From: an uncultured Bacilli bacterium
Lineage (GTDB): Bacteria; Bacillota_I; Bacilli_A; RF39; UBA660
Length of the DNA stretch: 16,496 nucleotides
Direction of reading: 5' to 3'
Assembly (NCBI GenBank): GCA_934086395.1
Contig: CAKOIE010000030.1
Coordinates: 1 to 16,496 of the forward strand
Part shown: positions 14,378 to 16,496 of the stretch, in pieces
Numbering within the stretch: the stretch's first letter is position 1
Layout of the letters: every line of letters begins with the position of its first letter
Program-made: the position numbers and the translations under genes
The notes under the pieces: model-generated
What the model saw: the letters and a program-made list of their open reading frames with translations, nothing else
Databases searched by the model: none
Told to the model about the DNA's origin: nothing

Positions 14378-14794
14378 ATCTTTAACGGCTTTAACTGCTT
14401 TTTTAACATTAGTTGTTTTCTTTTTAATGTCTTTTGTTACTTTATCTTTTGTCTTTTTAACTTTTACTTCTAGTTCTTTTTTCATAGTTTCAATTTTAGA
14501 AAGTTCATTTCCGTAATTAATTACTTCTTTCCAATAAAACATTTTTGCAAGTCCATATAAAATAAGGGCTAGTCCTAAAACTACAATATCAGCCATAATA
14601 TAATTTACGATGACATCTTTAGCTAAAGGATTACTTATTCCATATAACATTAAGATTAAATAAAGCATAAGAGCTAAAAATCCAACTACTTGGGGTGTCA
14701 TGGAAAATAACCAAATTCTTTTTCCTATAACAGTGTTATTAAAATCTGATGCTAACTTCTCAACTTCCTCTTCATTCATTTTGTAAATGTTCAT
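14369..14794 (-). CDS. Unknown two-TM protein with lysine-rich coiled-coil tail
   Basis: Family not recognised. 141 residues: a short charged N-terminus (NEEEVEKLASDFNN), two TMs at about 33-53 and 64-84, then a helical, strongly basic tail (about 95-141) full of KKTKDKV / KKAVKAVKDKK-type repeats. Such tails are often coiled coils that could lie on the membrane or bind nucleic acid or wall polymers. The start has AGAGGAG about 10 nt upstream. A plausible promoter at 14829-14857 overlaps the spoIVB stop codon, so it may be read alone or together with spoIVB. The C-terminal KK codons are part of the terminator stem. Confidence 0.7.
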   Translation of the reverse strand: MNIYKMNEEEVEKLASDFNNTVIGKRIWLFSMTPQVVGFLALMLYLILMLYGISNPLAKDVIVNYIMADIVVLGLALILYGLAKMFYWKEVINYGNELSKIETMKKELEVKVKKTKDKVTKDIKKKTTNVKKAVKAVKDKK

Positions 14795-14828
14795 AAAATT
14801 TCTACTCCTCTTCTACTATTTAAATTTT

Positions 14829-14857
14829 ATCATAATAAATAATAAAGATAAAGTTAA
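14829..14857 (-). promoter_or_regulatory. Candidate promoter of the 141-residue gene
   Basis: Minus-strand TTAACT (14852-14857), a 17-nt spacer and TATGAT (14829-14834), 35-63 nt before the start codon. Its upstream end overlaps the spoIVB stop codon. Confidence 0.4.
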
Positions 14858-15834
14858 CTGTTATAATTTTTAAAAAGTTTTTCTCCTTCTTCTAACATAT
14901 TAGTAATTAATATTCCATAGCCAGTAGATGGATTATCTATTATAACATGAGTTACTGCTCCTATTATTTTGTTATCTTGAATTATAGGGGAACCACTCAT
15001 TCCTTGAACGACTCCACCGGTTTTATTTAAAAGCTCTGTGCTTGTAATTTTAAAATGAATATTTTTAATGTCATTATTATTTACTCTATCTATATCTATT
15101 TCAAAATCTTCTTCTTTATTTCCATTAATAACTGTTCTAATATAAGCTTTTCCTGCTTTGATATCAGGGTACTTACCTACTTCTAAAATATTTTTATTAC
15201 TTATATCAGCATCATATATTCCATAAATCCCTTTATTAGTATTACTTGTTACATTTCCATAATTAATATTTGGATAAAATTTAGCGTTTTTAGTTCCAGC
15301 TAAACCTTTAACCGATTTATCAATAGTTGTTATTGACGTTTTAAAGATAGAACCGGTTTTTACTTCAATTAATTTATTGGTGGTAGTTTCAATTATTTCA
15401 TGACCTAATGCCCCATAAATTTTAGTTTCTGGATCGATATAAGAAAGAGTACCTATACCAGTAATACGATCTTTAACATATAAACCAGTTTTATAATTTC
15501 CATCAATATTTTCTAAAGTAAATTCTTTATTTATTTCTTTATTGTCTCTTTTTAATGTCATAGTTACTTTATTATCACTAATATTTTTAGAAATTAAATC
15601 TACCATATCATCAATACTGGTTACATCTGTATTATTTATCTTGGTTATTATATCTCCTACTTTTAGATTATTTTTGTTTAGTTTTCCATTTACTCTATAG
15701 AACCCAATAACAATTATACCATCATTTTTAACTTCAATTCCAAGAGTTTGACCTCCTGGTATTATTTTATCTGAATAAGCTAAAATATTTAAAGGCATGA
15801 TTATTAAAAGTAATAAAACTATGTATTTTTTCAT
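14854..15834 (-). CDS. spoIVB: SpoIVB-like S55 serine peptidase with PDZ domain
   Basis: 326 residues: signal or anchor sequence (4-19), a PDZ domain at about 30-108 (GGQTLGIEVKNDGI, then LKVGDIITKINNTDV), and the S55 peptidase domain to the end. The active-site features are GALGHEI with His145 and the QGMSGSPI block with Ser280, followed by IIGAVTHV and GYGILI, all typical of SpoIVB. In B. subtilis SpoIVB is secreted into the intermembrane space of the forespore and cuts SpoIVFA to switch on SpoIVFB. The acidic member of the triad, which in Bacillus lies 15 residues before the Ser (TDPRLL), falls on Ser265 here (ITSTELL). It is shorter than the Bacillus protein (about 425 residues). The ribosome site is GGTGAT. 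The preceding terminator leaves only 36 nt, so its promoter is unclear. Confidence 0.9.
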   Translation of the reverse strand: MKKYIVLLLLIIMPLNILAYSDKIIPGGQTLGIEVKNDGIIVIGFYRVNGKLNKNNLKVGDIITKINNTDVTSIDDMVDLISKNISDNKVTMTLKRDNKEINKEFTLENIDGNYKTGLYVKDRITGIGTLSYIDPETKIYGALGHEIIETTTNKLIEVKTGSIFKTSITTIDKSVKGLAGTKNAKFYPNINYGNVTSNTNKGIYGIYDADISNKNILEVGKYPDIKAGKAYIRTVINGNKEEDFEIDIDRVNNNDIKNIHFKITSTELLNKTGGVVQGMSGSPIIQDNKIIGAVTHVIIDNPSTGYGILITNMLEEGEKLFKNYNS

Positions 15835-15870
15835 CTATATCACCAATATTATTTTGCACTTAAAAGATAT

Positions 15871-15899
15871 AAAAAAACATCCATTTATTGGATATTTTT
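15871..15899 (-). terminator. Rho-independent terminator after the two-TM protein
   Basis: On the minus strand an 11-bp stem, AAAAATATCCA against TGGATGTTTTT with one G-U pair and a five-base loop (15873-15899), followed by a T run to 15871. It overlaps the stop codon of the upstream gene and separates it from spoIVB. Confidence 0.75.
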
Positions 15900-16401
15900 A
15901 ACGCTTAAATTTTAAAATAAGATTTTTGCTTTCATCACCACATAAATTATAATTTTTTGATGTTTTAGATTCTTTTATTAGTAGTAGTAATTTACGATAT
16001 GACTGAAGAGTTCTTAAATCTGAATTATTAATGATGTTTTCAAAGCTAAGCTCTTGTTCTAATTCATCCTCATTTTCAAGAATATATGTATGTTCTTCAA
16101 GCTCTTCATCAATTGTTTTTAAATCTGGAATTAATATTTTTTTACCTTCCTCATCTAATTGTTTGTTTTTAAAAGAATAATATTTATTAAATACAAATAT
16201 GGTAAGAATTAGAGTAAAATATTTAATAATTGATGATTTTAAAAATAATATAGATAATGTGCTTGAAAGTAACGCTACTATTAAGCTATTAATATAAAAA
16301 CAAGTTACAATAAAGCTTAAAGACTTATTAATTTTTATTTTTTTATTATATAAATATTGTTTATTTTTTATGTCTAATAATTTTGATTCAATTTCCATCA
16401 T
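15898..16401 (-). CDS. Unknown two-TM membrane protein
   Basis: Family not recognised. 167 residues from the preferred start (MMEIESKLLDIKNKQ...). A basic helical N-terminus is followed by two adjacent TMs (about 28-48 and 54-70), then a long acidic, soluble C-terminal half (DEELEEHTYILENEDELEQEL) ending in a basic NLILKFKR. I chose the ATG at 16399-16401 because AAAGGA lies 6 nt upstream. A start five codons earlier (16416) has no ribosome site, because that AAAGGA lies inside it. The frame remains open upstream through the 12-bp tandem repeat to the window edge, so a longer protein cannot be fully excluded. It has its own terminator. Confidence 0.65.
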   Translation of the reverse strand: MMEIESKLLDIKNKQYLYNKKIKINKSLSFIVTCFYINSLIVALLSSTLSILFLKSSIIKYFTLILTIFVFNKYYSFKNKQLDEEGKKILIPDLKTIDEELEEHTYILENEDELEQELSFENIINNSDLRTLQSYRKLLLLIKESKTSKNYNLCGDESKNLILKFKR

Positions 16402-16420
16402 CTGATTTCCTTTCATTAAT

Positions 16421-16496
16421 ATATATTTCTTTATATATTTCTTTATATATTTCTTTATATATTTCTTTATATATTTCTTTATATATTTCTTTATAT
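16421..16496. repeat. 12-bp tandem repeat running off the window edge
   Basis: Perfect head-to-tail copies of ATATATTTCTTT on the plus strand, six full copies plus four bases before the window ends. It lies 20 nt upstream of the start of the two-TM gene. The unit length is a multiple of three; on the minus strand two frames are open, encoding Lys-Lys-Tyr-Ile or Lys-Glu-Ile-Tyr repeats. The array may be longer outside the window. It may be the tail of a neighbouring gene, a variable spacer upstream of this gene, or the place where an assembly broke. Confidence 0.9.

Noticed and set aside
16421..16496. Tandem repeat as a CRISPR array
   Set aside because: Units are 12 bp and directly adjoining with no unique spacers, so it is a simple tandem repeat.

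Overview
The window is very AT-rich, and every gene I can support lies on the minus strand, so the transcription order runs from high to low coordinates. Protein families and gene order point to a low-GC Firmicute of the Bacilli/Erysipelotrichia/'RF39-like' type with a compact genome. Trp is encoded by TGG inside conserved domains and TGA serves as a stop, for example in the ATGA overlap near 5766-5769. This suggests the standard bacterial code rather than the mycoplasma code. The exact taxon is inference.

Right part (16.5-14.4 kb): a 12-bp tandem repeat runs off the window edge. It is followed by a two-TM protein of unknown function with its own terminator, a SpoIVB-like S55 serine peptidase, and a two-TM protein with a lysine-rich tail that ends in a hairpin terminator.

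Middle (14.3-9.0 kb): a self-contained three-gene cassette encodes a small secreted five-cysteine protein and two adjacent MacB/FtsX-type ABC half-transporters with fused ATPase domains. The cassette ends in the same 25-nt terminator that closes the gene upstream of it. A type II phosphatidylserine decarboxylase gene (psd) follows.

Translation genes (9.05-6.29 kb): a strong promoter drives rpmG (L33) and efp (EF-P), closed by a terminator. Two short unknown genes follow. Another strong promoter then drives rpsU (S21) and yqeY, closed by a terminator that touches the yqeY stop codon.

Left part (6.2 kb to edge): one long, tightly packed run encodes a SPOR-like protein (positional counterpart of SpoIIB), radC, mreC, mreD, a SpoIVFA-like protein, SpoIVFB, ComEA, ComEC and the start of a DUF1016/PDDEXK nuclease-like gene. 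This matches the order of the B. subtilis spoIIB-maf-radC-mreBCD-minCD-spoIVFAB locus with maf, mreB and minCD absent, joined here to the DNA-uptake genes comEA and comEC.

Together the left run combines cell-wall elongation, an intramembrane-protease checkpoint and DNA uptake. SpoIVB, which in Bacillus activates SpoIVFB by cutting SpoIVFA, is also in the window, 9 kb upstream. Both proteases carry unusual residues at expected catalytic positions. The most interesting items are those substitutions, the secreted-protein/ABC cassette with its flanking identical terminators, a 24-nt element shared by the starts of two units in the left run, and the PGKGP loop of EF-P.
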